Source: Casuarius casuarius
Taxonomy: Eukaryota > Chordata > Aves > Casuariiformes > Casuariidae
DNA: 64,000 nucleotides
Assembly: GCA_003342895.1 (NCBI GenBank)
Contig: PTFA01000091.1
Location: forward strand, 1,809,660 to 1,873,659
Direction of reading: 5' to 3'
The stretch's first letter is position 1, and each line of letters opens with the position of its first letter. The notes below the pieces were generated by a model. It was not told the origin of the DNA and did not search any database. It saw only the letters and a list, made by a program, of their open reading frames with translations. Positions 38,946-50,460 of this stretch are shown in pieces. The translations under genes were made by a program, and so were the position numbers.

Positions 38946-40060
38946 TTATTCATTATTATGGCCTCAAATTAATTCCTCTGGAAAAAAAACAGAAGTTTGG
39001 AAAGTTAGGCTAGTTTGTTGTGCATGTGTATTCAGTGAAGACAACTTCCAGAAACTCAGATAAAGAAAAACATTCAAATGAGGCAAAGATGAGTAATTGA
39101 TGATCATAACTGTGATTATAAGGTATAATTACAATTAGCTGCACAAGAGTGTTAATCATGAAAATAATTATATGTCAGCTTTTTCCAAAAAAAAAAGAAT
39201 GTAATTAAGTGGCCCAAATGGGTGACAAAACACATATANTTGGAGCGGCGGGGATGGTGTTGGCAGAAGGGAAAAGAGGGTGTGCTTAGAGACAAAGTCC
39301 ACTGGATATTTGCTATTGCCTCTCAAGCTTCTCTAAAGTAAGAAAAGCAGGGGGTCAAGCTCTTCATTCTAATAATGTGCTGTTTAGGTTGATTGAGCCA
39401 ATTTTAACACCATTAGAAAATAAGAAAAGAAATCCCAGGGATATAGCTACTGAATTTCTAGTCTGTTTAGATTAGGACTCTTTCTGTTGCAGTGGGATTA
39501 AGGTCAGACCAGTGCACAAGCCACCTCTCTTCTACTAGACTCCACTACTAGATGAACAATTTCTTGTTTTGCCCCACAAAATAAGGCTGTAGGAGGCCAC
39601 CTAATTTTTAGAAGACATGTCTGCAGCAAAGTCTCCTTTATTCCTCATGGAGTTGTTTTTGCTGGCTGTACTGGAAGTTTTCTTTCGGTCCTTTTCTCCT
39701 TTTGCTTGACAATCACTTGTTGCTCCGGCTGGTGTTGGGTGAATCAAATATTGCAGCCTCCGGAGCAGGTCAGTGTGCCACAGGATATCTGTCAGAAAAT
39801 CCAGCCGTCTGTTCCCTTGCACACACATCGTGAATTATAAAAAGCTCTCTCCAGGGAGTGAAGGTGGCAGGGTCCTGTAATTTATCTTGCATGAAATGAG
39901 CTTGTTTGAATGGACTGGAAAAACCAAGCCATTAATTCAGAATAGCTTCTGTACTCTGCAGAGCTGCAATTCTATTCTGTACATCCACTGCAGTAAAAGT
40001 TATGGGGGTTTAATACCTTTTCCTTTTTTTCTTTTTGTTTTTATTTTGGTCTTGCTGTAG
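38946..40060. other. Non-coding DNA ending in a pyrimidine tract
   Basis: No supported gene. It contains an AT-rich part (39060-39200), one ambiguous base (39239), and ends in a long T-rich pyrimidine tract (about 40016-40060) that forms the acceptor of the candidate exon that follows. Confidence 0.5.
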
Positions 40061-40133
40061 ACTCGGTGCTGGCTGCTCCAGTTGCATGCTTCTGAATGGC
40101 TCTTCACCTCGCCAGTCGCGTGTGAACAATTGA
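40061..40133 (+). other. Candidate internal exon, unidentified
   Basis: A long T-rich tract ending gctgtag is followed by 73 bases and a GTAAGT donor (the base before it is A, not the usual G). One frame stays open right through (24 codons, starting TRCWLLQLHASEWLF). A second frame meets TGA exactly at the exon edge; the third stops early. I recognise no family. The surroundings (40100-40340) are AT-rich and enhancer-like. It could be a rare alternative exon, a lncRNA exon or a chance pair of splice sites. Confidence 0.2.
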
Positions 40134-40234
40134 GTAAGTTCGCTCAGTGTAAATCCTCTTCTTTAAACTCATTAAATTGTGCCTAGCCTCTCCAAGAGCT
40201 ATTTGACAAATTCCCCTGAGTGGCAAAGTAGTGT

Positions 40235-40266
40235 TTATTATGATTATTATTACTATTATTATTTTT
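40235..40266. repeat. Imperfect (ATT)n microsatellite
   Basis: ttattatgattattattact then attattattttt. A short imperfect trinucleotide tract, of the kind often left at the 3' end of sauropsid SINEs, though no SINE body is seen next to it. Confidence 0.7.
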
Positions 40267-40979
40267 CTCTCAGCTCCATCTGTAATGTAAACACCATTAT
40301 GTTTTAATTATCTGTTTGAAAAGGAGATTTAAAAGTGAATCCCACAGGAACCTGGCCAGCATGCACAATAGAAGAAGTCCCCTTGAGGATCACTCTGGTA
40401 GGTGAAATCTGATGTAGGAGGCATCAGAGATGCACTGGAAGGAAAGGAGCTTAATGCCCCAGTAGTCCTGCAGCCACCAAGTCTTTTTGCCCCTCTCTCC
40501 AGGGCAAATGCACACTACTTCTGAATTTCAGCCCCACAGAAGTGGGACTGAAAGCTAATAGATCAGCCACTCCCAGAGGGGTTTTTCCAGGCCTGTTCTC
40601 TGCTGTGCATTAGAGGGAGGAGGCTGCTGGCTAAAGGATGTTTCTCTCCCTTGGGCAAAGGGATTGTCACCCATTCACCAGAGAGGGGACTCGCAAGCTG
40701 AAGAAGCGTCATCCAAAAGATGAGGGGAGTGAGAATGCATTGGTTGCCATGGTGCCTCATCTCAGATATGATGATAATAACAAGTATGAGATCACATAGA
40801 TAGCGCACTTCCACAGACCCCATAAAAATCACCAGCTGGAGACCTGCTACAGTGGCCAGCTTTTCAGATCCCCTTTTTCCTCCCTCACTCCTAAGCCAGC
40901 TCTGCCTCCTTGCCTGTCTTGCCCTGTGAAGGGAAGTGGAAATCTCTCTTCTGTGCTGGTTTTCCTCGCCTCTCTCATG

Positions 40980-41006
40980 CCTATATAGGGTCCTATATAG
41001 GACCCT
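40980..41006. promoter_or_regulatory. Two perfect CArG boxes in tandem, in a 20-bp palindrome
   Basis: CCTATATAGG occurs at 40980-40989 and again at 40992-41001. Each is a perfect CC(A/T)6GG serum response factor site and is itself palindromic. The second also sits inside a 20-base perfect palindrome, agggtcctatataggaccct (40987-41006). Start-to-start spacing is 12 bases, a little over one helical turn. Known SRF targets often carry paired CArG boxes near muscle and immediate-early promoters. No promoter or exon is visible beside this pair, so a distal enhancer is the likely setting if it is functional. Confidence 0.4.
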
Positions 41007-41749
41007 GTTTTAATGTGTAGGATTTGGAGGGGGACACTCGGACTCATCCCCAACAAAGGAAACAGGAGGGATAAGTCATTAGGACTGGTGACAAAAGGGT
41101 ATCCAAATGCATTTGTTGAATTAAAGGTGCTGCCAAAACAAAAGGCACATTGAGGGAATGAAGTCAGACCAGAAACAAGACAGGAATGAATTGCTGAAAA
41201 AGCTCTCTTGCTTCTTAAGCTTGAAGGAAAATCAGCTTTGTGACCCCTTTCTCACACCCTTGCATTGGGACAAATCTGTTTGCCAGCCCTCCTCCGCAAT
41301 ATAATCACTCCACTGTTTAATGTTCTGCGTTTTCCATTATCGCTAATCTCTTCAAATGAAAGGCAGGAGCCCAGGCTGCTTCTCTGCCAATGCCAGGGCC
41401 AATGTGTTAGTCGCAGCCTCCTGCCTGCTAGGACCGTGGGAGGCTCCGGTCCCTCACTCGCAGCAGTCTCTTCCTGACCCTCCCCTGTGCTGGCCCCAGT
41501 GAAAACACCTGTAGGGAGGGTGGACCTCAATGCACAGCAGTCTTCTGGACTGCAAAACTCCCTCTTTACCCTTCTCACACTCTAGGGAAGCAGGAATACG
41601 CCTTTTGGGAAAAGGTCCTGTAACATCACGATTTACATGCGACCGCAACAATTCAAAAGTGTTCCCAGACGCGTGGAAGGGAGGCCCTCCTGCGTCTCGC
41701 GAATCCACAGAGCTCTCAGGGCTCCTCTGGGAGGAATGACATTGTGAAG
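41007..41749. other. Non-coding DNA, no gene recognised
   Basis: No supported gene. A 108-codon minus-strand frame (41252-41578) has no recognised domain. Confidence 0.5.
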
Positions 41750-41960
41750 ATGTGATATGAGAATATTAACACCTCCAGGGTTACCGAATAAAAAGAAATG
41801 ATTTTTTAATAGCTCTTACCATTTCTTTAGCTTTGATTAGTCTCCTCTTTGGCTTTATAGTGCTGGGCATGAATATGAGGATTTAAAGAATTAACTGAGT
41901 TAATGAGGGCTGATTATTAACGTTTGGAGCTCAATAAAAAAGAGAGAAAGAAAGAAAACA
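41750..41960. promoter_or_regulatory. Candidate conserved non-coding element
   Basis: AT-rich, with a TCF/LEF-type CTTTGAT (41831-41837) followed by tagtc, TAAT-type cores (tttttaatag, gagttaatg, gattattaac) and gaatattaac. Ends in an A/G-rich run (about 41937-41970). Enhancer-like texture only. Confidence 0.22.
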
Positions 41961-43799
41961 CACAAAAAAGAGCTGAAAATAAGGGTAATCTTTCCTTCCC
42001 CCAAAATGAGATGCACTGAATTATTGCTGTAGCTATTAGGGAAGCACCAAAGGAATGGAAGTAAATACCTCCCCTTAGCTATTGGAGGACCTGTGAAATT
42101 TGCTGCAAGGAAATATCCAGGTTAGGGGAAGAGGATGATGATGGGGAAAGAGGACCAAAGGCTCTGCCTGTGATGGTTTGGCCAACCCTCTTTGTAAAGC
42201 ACTCAGCTTCTGCACTGTGGCCTGATTGCCAAAGAATCCAGTGCCATTTATGCCATCCCCAAGGATCTTGAGAGATCCTGGACTCTGGAAAACCTGGTCC
42301 TTAATCAGAAGCTGCTTAGGGACTCAGCTTCTCTAAAGGTCCTGTAAAAGACGTGTTCCTGAGCACCTTTGAATATCTGGCCCCTAATTCCTCATCTCTA
42401 ATGAGCTGTACAGACAGAAACATTAGTTCTTCCATGTATTTACATTGCAAGATCTTCAGGAGAGGGATAGTCTGTGGACTTGTGAGCTCAGTCTAGGCCT
42501 AGAGTCATACCTAGCACAAATATGATTAACAGCAATCCCTACCTCCCTTCCATCCCAAAGTCCTGACCAGCTTTGCCCTTATGAGAAAAGCAAAGCACTT
42601 AATTATCCGCGTAGAAAGAAATACAGAATTGACTGCCATTGCTCCTTCTCCATGGGTGGGATCGTCCAGGATTGTCAGGGCTAATGGTAATTGATGTTTC
42701 CTTTCACACCTGCTCTCTTTCCTGCTTTATTAAGCCTCTGCAAACACTGCTGTCTCTGGGGAAACAGTGGGAGTGGAGGAGGAAGCCTGTGGAAGAGAAC
42801 AATTCCGGTTGTTCAGCACAGCGCTTTGCTAAATTGCATTCAGCCTCTTTTGCAGAGTAATAAACTGTTGTCTGAAAGGCAGCATGGAGTTTTAATTTTC
42901 TCATTGTCAATGGATGCTGTAATCACGTAATTAACAAAGTGCGGGAGAGAGTCGTTTAAAGCAAGCTGAGAACACCAGCACATGAAGCAGATGCTTGGGG
43001 GAGTGGAACAACTTTTATTTGTTCTCTTCTAGATCTGGAGACCTTTTTAGTACTTGAAAGAGAGAGGAATCACATTTAGATAACGGGAGTAGTTACAAGG
43101 AGGAGGAGTGTGCTTTGGTTTGCTGTTTTATCCCTGTACTAACTTTCAAGTTCAAGGGTTCTGTTTTCATTTGCATTGCCCCAATCTGACAGTGCCGTAA
43201 TGGCAGAGAAATCAGTGGAGGCTCAGCTGCTATAGGCCAGGAAAATACAGCAAAGTGAGGCTGGAAGTGTGTAAAACCATGAACAAAGCAACATGTTAGA
43301 AGTCACCAACAATATTAAGGTGCCCTAGTTCCTCTGCAAAGCCATACTGTCTTGGGCTTTCACCTCTGGACATTTAGTACATTAAATAGTATTGAAATTG
43401 TTTGATATTTTCATCAGAGAGAGACTAACAAGCTGCTGGACTAAAGTACCACAGGGCTGGGCGTTAAGAGGTTAGAAATCTCACTGCTCGCTGTCCCACC
43501 ACTGTTTCTCTTTGGAAAGCTCCTGCGTGCACTAGCTCTCCTGGGCTGGCAAATTTTCCCATGTCCACACACAAGAACAGCACCCCCGTTACCCTAATCT
43601 GCACACTGAGCAAAAGCTCCCTGGCAGCCCCTGATCCCTCCCGTGTGCCCGCCAAGGGCTGGCAGTGGCAGGGGACTGAACTTCCCCCAGTCATGGTGCA
43701 AGGACCACCATGGCACTAGTTCCTCATGGGAGCGCTGGGCTGCTGTGGGCCCTGGTACAGCTGGCTCCGTATCGCTGCCTGCTCCTTTAGGCATGGTGC
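41961..43799. repeat. Mostly unassigned DNA with an old repeat trace
   Basis: Around 42280-42390, gactcagcttctctaaagg and gagcacctttgaatatctgg resemble old sauropsid repeat words (ggactcaggtgcctaactc, cctttgaaaatctggccc). The rest shows no gene and no other recognised repeat. Confidence 0.35.
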
Positions 43800-43870
43800 T
43801 CAGCAGGGGTGAAATCCTGGCAGCACAGGTCATTTCCCACTGACTTCAAGGGACTTTGATTTCCACAGTC
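43800..43870. repeat. Ancient sauropsid repeat fragment
   Basis: ggggtgaaatcctggcagca then cccactgacttcaagggact and ttgatttccac. The same family pattern as 38300-38410 (gtgaaatcctggcc ... cccattgacttcaatggga ... ggatttcac). Confidence 0.5.
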
Positions 43871-46692
43871 CCCTGGCCTCAATTCTCATGATGTTTTTCT
43901 CCTGCAGCTTCAGGATTTCTCCTCACTCCTACGTGTATGTTTCACAGCCACTGTGCTTCTACCAGTGTTTATTACGGGCTGAACAGAGCCCTGACTGCTT
44001 TATGTTGCAATGACACCGGCGTTTCATTTTGTTGTGTTTTTATGCTTTTCTCAGAAGCAAGCAAAGGGCTTCCTGGACCAAATAGCAGCAGTGCCTCCCT
44101 CTCCTGATGGAGCTGGGAGAGTGCTGGCATTGTCATGGCACCCGTGCAGCCACAGCCTACGTGTGTCATATCAGTGATCAGCAATCTTCTGAGAGACAGC
44201 AGGCAGTGATAGTAACCAGTAACTTCTCATACTTGGTGATCAGCAATAGGCAGCTGATGACTTTTTCAAAGTCACTCTAATAACCCAGTGCACAGACTGT
44301 AGGCAGGAGCGGGGCTGCTGCAGCTGGATTGCTCCTGGACCGGCCTTAGTGCCCATTTCACGGAGAGGGAAGGTTGGCAGTGGCTCCTGTGCTTCAGCCC
44401 AGGCCTGGAGTTAGGTTTTCTTGGGCTTAAGAGATGAGTGAGTGCAGTGGTCTCTCCTGTTCTGCACAAGCTTACCACAGAGCTTCGGCAAGTGCCAAGA
44501 GCACTGCAATATTGCACTAAAATGCTGCCTAGCTTTGTACCTCTGAGGCCTATGTGCTGTGTAAAAGACCTTCAGGCTTCTCCAGTGCCTGGTCCCCCGC
44601 GCTCAGCTGGGTGGATGCTGAGGGTGGATCAGGTCCTGCAGCTGCTGAGGATGAGACCAGATCTGTCACTGCGTCTCTCCTCTGTGGTGCCTTTCCTCAG
44701 CGTGGGCTGCGAGCTGGAGAGGGTCGGACCCAGGGTGGCCAGCAGCCTCCGTAAAGGATCCTCTCCTTACACTCCCTCCTTCTCTTCTAGCACAGTGGAT
44801 ACTGAATCCTTCAGTTTTAGGACTGTGGGGAGACTGTTTCATATCTTTGGAATCTGTATGTATTTTAGGGTGAGGAAATATAATCTCTCTGCAGGGAAAA
44901 CTGTCTTCCTCAGCGATTATTGACCAAGAAATAGAGTCTAGGGGAAGGAGAAGAGAGGTGCTATTTTTTATGCAGGAAATGCCTCCCTTAGTCTGGGAAT
45001 CCAGTAAACAATTACAGCAGTGGAAGGATCCTGGAGATTTAGAGATGCAAGAGTGCTGACAAAGGCTAAGTTTGACCCATTTATCTCTCAGCCCCTCTTG
45101 GCATATTTAGCAGCAGCTAAGAAGCACCTCACAAAATTGAAACTGGTGAATTTAAATGATGGCCTCTTCTGTTCTGGCTTTTTAATTTCCCATCCCTCGG
45201 ATACTCCCCTCCCCCCCGAATTGTACAGTCCCCTTCATCTCCAGTGATATATTGTGCATCTGTCCCCACCTCCCCGCTGCTGAACTGGAAATTGTTTACT
45301 TAATGGACATTACAGCTCTGCTGACTTTAATTAGGAGGAGATATCGGCTTACAGGTTGAAGGCAGGGAACACGGACTTTGGGAGGAGGTGGGGTTTACAG
45401 GGTGCTTTATGGACCAAAGTGAGCTCAAGGAAATGTTCCACATAATCAAAGGTCACAGTGTTCCTCCAGGTGTCTGCTGCTGTAAACCTCTTTTGGCTAT
45501 CAGATGCCTTTTAAAGCACTTGTTTGCTTTACACTTCATTAGCTGAGAAGGAAGTGACCTAACAGAGCCCATAATTTTGTGCTCCTGATACTTCGATGTA
45601 CTGTGTTTATATGGCTTTGAAGAAACCATCAAGATTTGCAGTGGCATCTGTAGAATAACAGTAGTAGTTTATAGAAAGATGTGTGAGGTACAAGCTTATG
45701 GGCTAAAAAGTTAAGGGGGCAGACTGCAAGATTGCATGGGAGGGCAGTGCTGGAGAACGGTTCAGGCCTGACATCCTGCTAACAGGGCCATGCATTAGCG
45801 TCTGTCTCTAAGCTCAAAGTAAAACTGAATGCTGCTGCGCTGGAATTCAGTGTTTTGTCAAGGCTTGGATATATACTGGTATTTAATGGGGAACAGCATC
45901 TAGATTATGTAAAAGTTTTAAGACACCATTAATGGAACTACCCCTCCCATCACTGGAGAGAAGTAGTTGCATCTCTTACATAAATCACCTCCAACAGACA
46001 GCGTTATTACTTTTCTCCTCTGGATTTGACATCCCTGAACAGTATGTGATCTACATCCCTCATTGCTGTCTTGAACTTGGGCATCATGGTAGGTGGCTTG
46101 GTTATGCCTCTCAGTGCCTCATTAAGTGTTTTGCATATAGGGTCAGGAACCAGACAAAGACCTCCAACATCTAATTTTTATCCATAAGATCACCACATGC
46201 CATGTTTATACACAAGCACAAATGCACTGGCTTAGTGGAGTGACTCCCAGCATGCACAGGAGTAAATGAAAGGAACGTCATTTCTCCATGTGCTGCACAC
46301 AGCCCCTGCTGAGATTTACTCCAAGACTGTCACTGTCTGCAGTCACCCTTCCAGATGGGAGAAGAAGAAACCCCGCTGTTAGCTGCACTGCTAGCAGCAG
46401 TGCAAAGCTTGTCTTATCTGCAAGTCACTGCTTGCACAGTCCGCGGCCACCCACAACAGGGATGATTCACAGCTCTCTCAATTCTTTTGTACTTCTCCAT
46501 TGACGTTTTAAATCACTCCATCAGTTGTGACAGTTTATGAGAGCTGATGTGGCTCATCCTCTGGAACAGACAAGCTGTGGATAGGAGTGATTATTCCATA
46601 AACTTCATTTTATTTTTCACCTTGCGTCTTCCTTGATCTTCGAGCCATTAAGTCTCAGCTACTTTTTTTTTTCCCTGAGCAATTCCTGTCAG
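43871..46692. other. Non-coding DNA with a short hairpin
   Basis: No supported gene. A 161-codon + frame (44438-44923) crosses a mildly GC-rich patch and shows no known domain. A perfect 9-bp inverted repeat with a 3-base loop lies at 46384-46404 (tgcactgct agc agcagtgca). It is too short for a microRNA precursor. Confidence 0.5.
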
Positions 46693-46791
46693 CAGAGCTG
46701 GAGCCCAAGTTATTTTTGCATAACACCCCAGTGTGTTCACAGCTGCACTACTCCCCCACAAATGACAAGCTCCATATTGTGCCAAGGAAAG
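46693..46791 (+). other. Candidate internal exon, open throughout
   Basis: A T11 tract and cctgtcag acceptor lead into 99 bases (33 codons) fully open in the first frame (starts QSWSPSYFCITPQC, ends SILCQGK), then a donor AAG|GTAAAT. The length is a multiple of three, so it could be skipped without shifting frame. The composition (Cys, Ser, Thr, Pro) suggests no family I know. It is phase-compatible with the candidate terminal exon at 60753, but linking them is speculation. A chance exon-like stretch remains likely. Confidence 0.17.
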
Positions 46792-47299
46792 GTAAATTGT
46801 TAAGTGCATTTACTTTTGTTAACACAATAGTTGACACGGTGCGGTCTCCTGTTTGAGCTGCCAGGCATCCGTATGATTTTTAAGCAGCTGTCACTTAGGT
46901 ACCTTGGAAGGATAAACTGCACTCTGAAAACTCAAAGATGCAGGGAAAGGTACTTGCTTGTGTAGCTCCTGTGAAATGATGAGCCCTATTAATTAATCAC
47001 TCCCCTTCCAGGATAGATGTCAGAATCAGACAAAAGCCAATCAGTAAACATGGAAGAACGAGCGTTGTGCAGAAGTGGTGCTGGCAGCAACAGCGGGAAA
47101 CAGCGGTGCTAGGACGAGGCAAAGACGGAGGAGTGCCAGGGGCTGCTGATGTCACCACCTGCGAATGTGCTAGACCACAGGATAAGCTACCTAGAGTTGA
47201 CCAAGGCCTTGCAGGTAAATGGTGACCACTGTCCTTAGCTTGTCTAGAGCAATGTGTAACAGCAATTACCCTCCTGGAAGGTAACTGGCTATGCCAATG
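46792..47299. other. Non-coding DNA, no gene recognised
   Basis: No gene or recognised repeat. A weak CAG|GTAAAT donor lies near 47215. Confidence 0.5.
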
Positions 47300-47470
47300 T
47301 AAAAATCACTGAGGCCTAGAATTTTAAAATTCATTTGGATGCCTAACAGTCATTGAAATCAACAGCAGTTAGATACCTAAAATTCTTTAAATACAGCAGC
47401 TCTTACTGAAAGCCAGTGAAGTCAGTGGAAAGGTTCCCACTGATTGCAACAGATATTCATCTGGGACAGA
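47300..47470. repeat. Ancient sauropsid repeat fragment
   Basis: cactgaggcctagaatttta, tttggatgcctaacagtcat, tgaaatcaacagcagttaga and gtgaagtcagtgga follow the order of a common old repeat (gatttaggcacctaa, cattgacttcaatgg, gttaggtgcctaaa). Confidence 0.45.
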
Positions 47471-50139
47471 AATGTAAGAAGCAATCAGGGAATGGTTTGC
47501 TGTGGCCCTGTTGTTTTCTTCTAAAGTTGCCCCACAGGTGGTTGCAGTCGCACTGCACATCTGCCTAAGCAAATGCAGGACAGGGCTGTACTTCAGACTA
47601 AAGGGTTTGTTGAGATGTAAAACTCAAGCAATAAATTGTTTCCAAATGTCCCAGGTCAAGGGAGGGACTCAGCAATCCCTGGCCATTTTATGATCTAATT
47701 TAATTTCTCAAGTGTGTCAGTCTGTGGTTCATATAGTCCCTGACATATGTACTTGGCCAAAACCTAGAAATGGGAGTATGTGGGTGGCAGGATAACTGTG
47801 CATGAGACAGGAATATAGACTGTATCAGTAGAATGAAATCATCAACCCTGTATTGGTTTGAATTGCTTACCTGTGCTTTCCTACGGAGTCAGATCTCAAC
47901 GTGACATATATCAGCTGAAGGATCTTGCCCATTGCAGCATTATCAAGGGAGAAAAAACTCCTTACATATGTGCATTAATCATCTAGGAGGAAATGTTAGC
48001 AGCTACATGCACAGTTGAATTGTGTCTTGAAGTGTGTCAGCTTGGCCTCCATTTAAAATGGGAGCTGTATCAGCACAGCCAAAGGCAAATTCATGGCAGC
48101 ATAGTTTGGAACAGCAAACCAGAACCTGTTTGAGGTATAAGCATGGCCAGCTCCTTTTCTTCTCGCATTCATTTACAAAACTGGCCAAGGTGAGTCTGCA
48201 TTTTGTTTGATACTGTCATTGCTTTCAGATGCATAGAGATTATTTCAGGCTTTGAGTTGAGGGCTATAGTCCCCTTCTAACCCAGACAGCAGCTAGTATG
48301 AGGCCACCCAAGTTCCTGGGGAGAGAAATTAAGCTGCAAGATGGCTACTGAGGTCATGTCACACCATGAAAGGAGTAATTTTCCTGCAATTGATTTCCTG
48401 AAGATGACTCGTGGTTTGTGTGCAGTGAAAGCTAATTTAAACAAGAAAGATGAGTCTCTCCAACACACCTTGATTGGCAATTGTGATAAATTCCTATAAT
48501 TACTATTGACTCCACAGAAGGTTTTCATTTGTTAAAAATGTTGCTGAAATGACAGCCCAGAAATGGAATATAACAGGCAAAGGGGAAAGTTGCACAAAAC
48601 ACCTGTCTTTGCAGAGTTCCCTGAGTAGATCTGTGATGAGCCACCAGACTTCCTTCTTTCTCTCACCAACATCTCACTTCTCATAGTCAGATAATGCACA
48701 TTGAGGAAGTTTCCAATATGTTCATTTATTATTCAGTCCTTGTATGAGAACATGGTGCAGTGTGTGCTTAAATCACATGGGCTTTGATCATAGGAATAAG
48801 ATATTTACAGATTTGAACCATTTCGCAAGTCTCTATGGCCTCTCCCAAACATTGAGAAATTATGAGTCTCATCCAGAAATATCTTGGTCTTTTTTTAAAA
48901 AGTCTCAAGTTTAACAATGCTGTAATGCATGTCATGTTTGTCTTCTGATTTCTGATTCTTCAAGTTGCTTTTATTTTGTGTTTTCAAGCTTTTGTCATTC
49001 AGTCTCTCTTTTTCTAAGAAAAGTTGAAATTATGATGTTCTTGCCATGATTCAGCTACTGAAATTTTAAGAAAAACATCGGAGCTGAGCCCCGTGATAAA
49101 ACAGCAAAATGAGGCAATACTGCTACACCAGCCCAGATTAATTTAGAAGTTTTGCAAAGCCCTAATCTCTAAGGAGTCTATTTGAAAGTTGTTCTTTCCT
49201 CACTGCTTCCAGAACAAGAAGAACAAGGAAAAATGAAAACTGCAGATGCACTCTGTGTTAAATCAGCAGTGGCTGCAAGGAGTCCTGGGTTCTGATGCAT
49301 TGACTTCAGTGGGATTTGGAACAAGCCCAGGAGGAAAAGAACTCCAGAGCTGTTTTGTTTCCATTAAGGAATCAAAGTAAGAGACCAGGTCACTAAAGAG
49401 CTCATGTTGGATACTGAGCTGTTTTAACAACCAGATCACACATCCCTTAACTTGATTATTCCCTTCCCTGCTCTTTGAAGACAGCCCCAGAGCCCACGCT
49501 GTTTTGTAACCCCTCATGGATTAAGAAACACAGGCCTGTAGTTGCAGAGAATGCCAGTCTGCCTGACCAAACCCAAAGGGGTCAGATATTTTCCCTCTGA
49601 AAAGAAAATTCTATGTTTATATCAGCTATTTGTTTCTGAAAGAAAAATGGCTTACAAGTGGCAGACAGACAGAGGCCTTGTCTTCTATGTGAAATGCTCA
49701 AAAGCAAGCACGAATCATATTGGCCACACATAAAAGAGCCTCTCTGCATTATAAATGTTCATAACCTAAATTTGGCCAATTGCGTGGGTGTGGAAAACTC
49801 AGCCAGAAACACTGTTCCTTGTAGTCAGGAAGTGAGTGAATACAAAGCACCAGAAAAGGAAAAGAACAGCAGGTAAAATGAGTGCCTTGCAGGAGACCTC
49901 CTCTCATTACTGCAGTGATGATTTGGCTTGTGTGCTTTTGCTTTTGGATTTTTTTTCCTTCCTTGGAGATAGAACACTTAAAAACAAAATACTACCTTTT
50001 TAAAAGTAGAGCTAATATTTAACAGCTGCAAAGCAACAGGTTCACCCTGGAGTCAGCTTCGTAAGCATAGAAGGAAGGGGGAAAATGTCAAGGGCACAGC
50101 AGGTACTGTGGTTTCCTCCTAGCCTGCTCTCACCTGTGT
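47471..50139. other. Non-coding DNA, no gene recognised
   Basis: No supported gene. A fragment at 47880-47940 (ggagtcagatctcaacgtg, tatatcagctgaaggatctt gcccattg) may be another decayed sauropsid repeat. A minus-strand donor-like CAG|GTAAGC coincides with it near 47865 and is probably chance. Confidence 0.5.
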
Positions 50140-50460
50140 TTAAGGACAGGTTTATAGATTGCTCATGCCCAGGTACATACACAAACTGCAGATCCAGTGC
50201 TACACACTCGTCTGCACGTGTATGGATGGGTGACACATGCATGCCATGGCTATTAACACACTTGGCCTTCTGTGAGGCACAGTGAAATCTATCCCTTCCT
50301 CTGGCAGTCCTGGAGCTGGAACAACCATGTCCCCGTGGGCACTGTGTAAGTAAGTATGAACAGGTACATGTGCTAACATAAACATATATTATTATACACA
50401 TCAACATGCCATTACACAAACTCACACGTGACTGCGCTAACCTCAGAAACACACAGCCCT
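50140..50460. repeat. CA-rich cryptic simple repeat
   Basis: Many ACAC, CATG and ACATG words (tacatacacaaac, gacacatgcatgcc, ttacacaaactcacacg) with no fixed period, the complement of the tract at 17718-18045. This composition keeps open the 237-codon minus-strand frame (50042-50755), the longest in the window. That frame has no known domain, so I do not call a gene. Confidence 0.5.

Noticed and set aside
40743..40756. GTTGCCATGGTGCC as a second RFX X-box
   Set aside because: Only one half-site fits; the second half lacks the required AAC.
44438..44923. 161-codon + frame
   Set aside because: No recognisable domain; mild GC enrichment explains the lack of stops.
46384..46404. Perfect hairpin as a possible microRNA
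   Set aside because: The stem is only 9 pairs with a 3-base loop, far short of a precursor.
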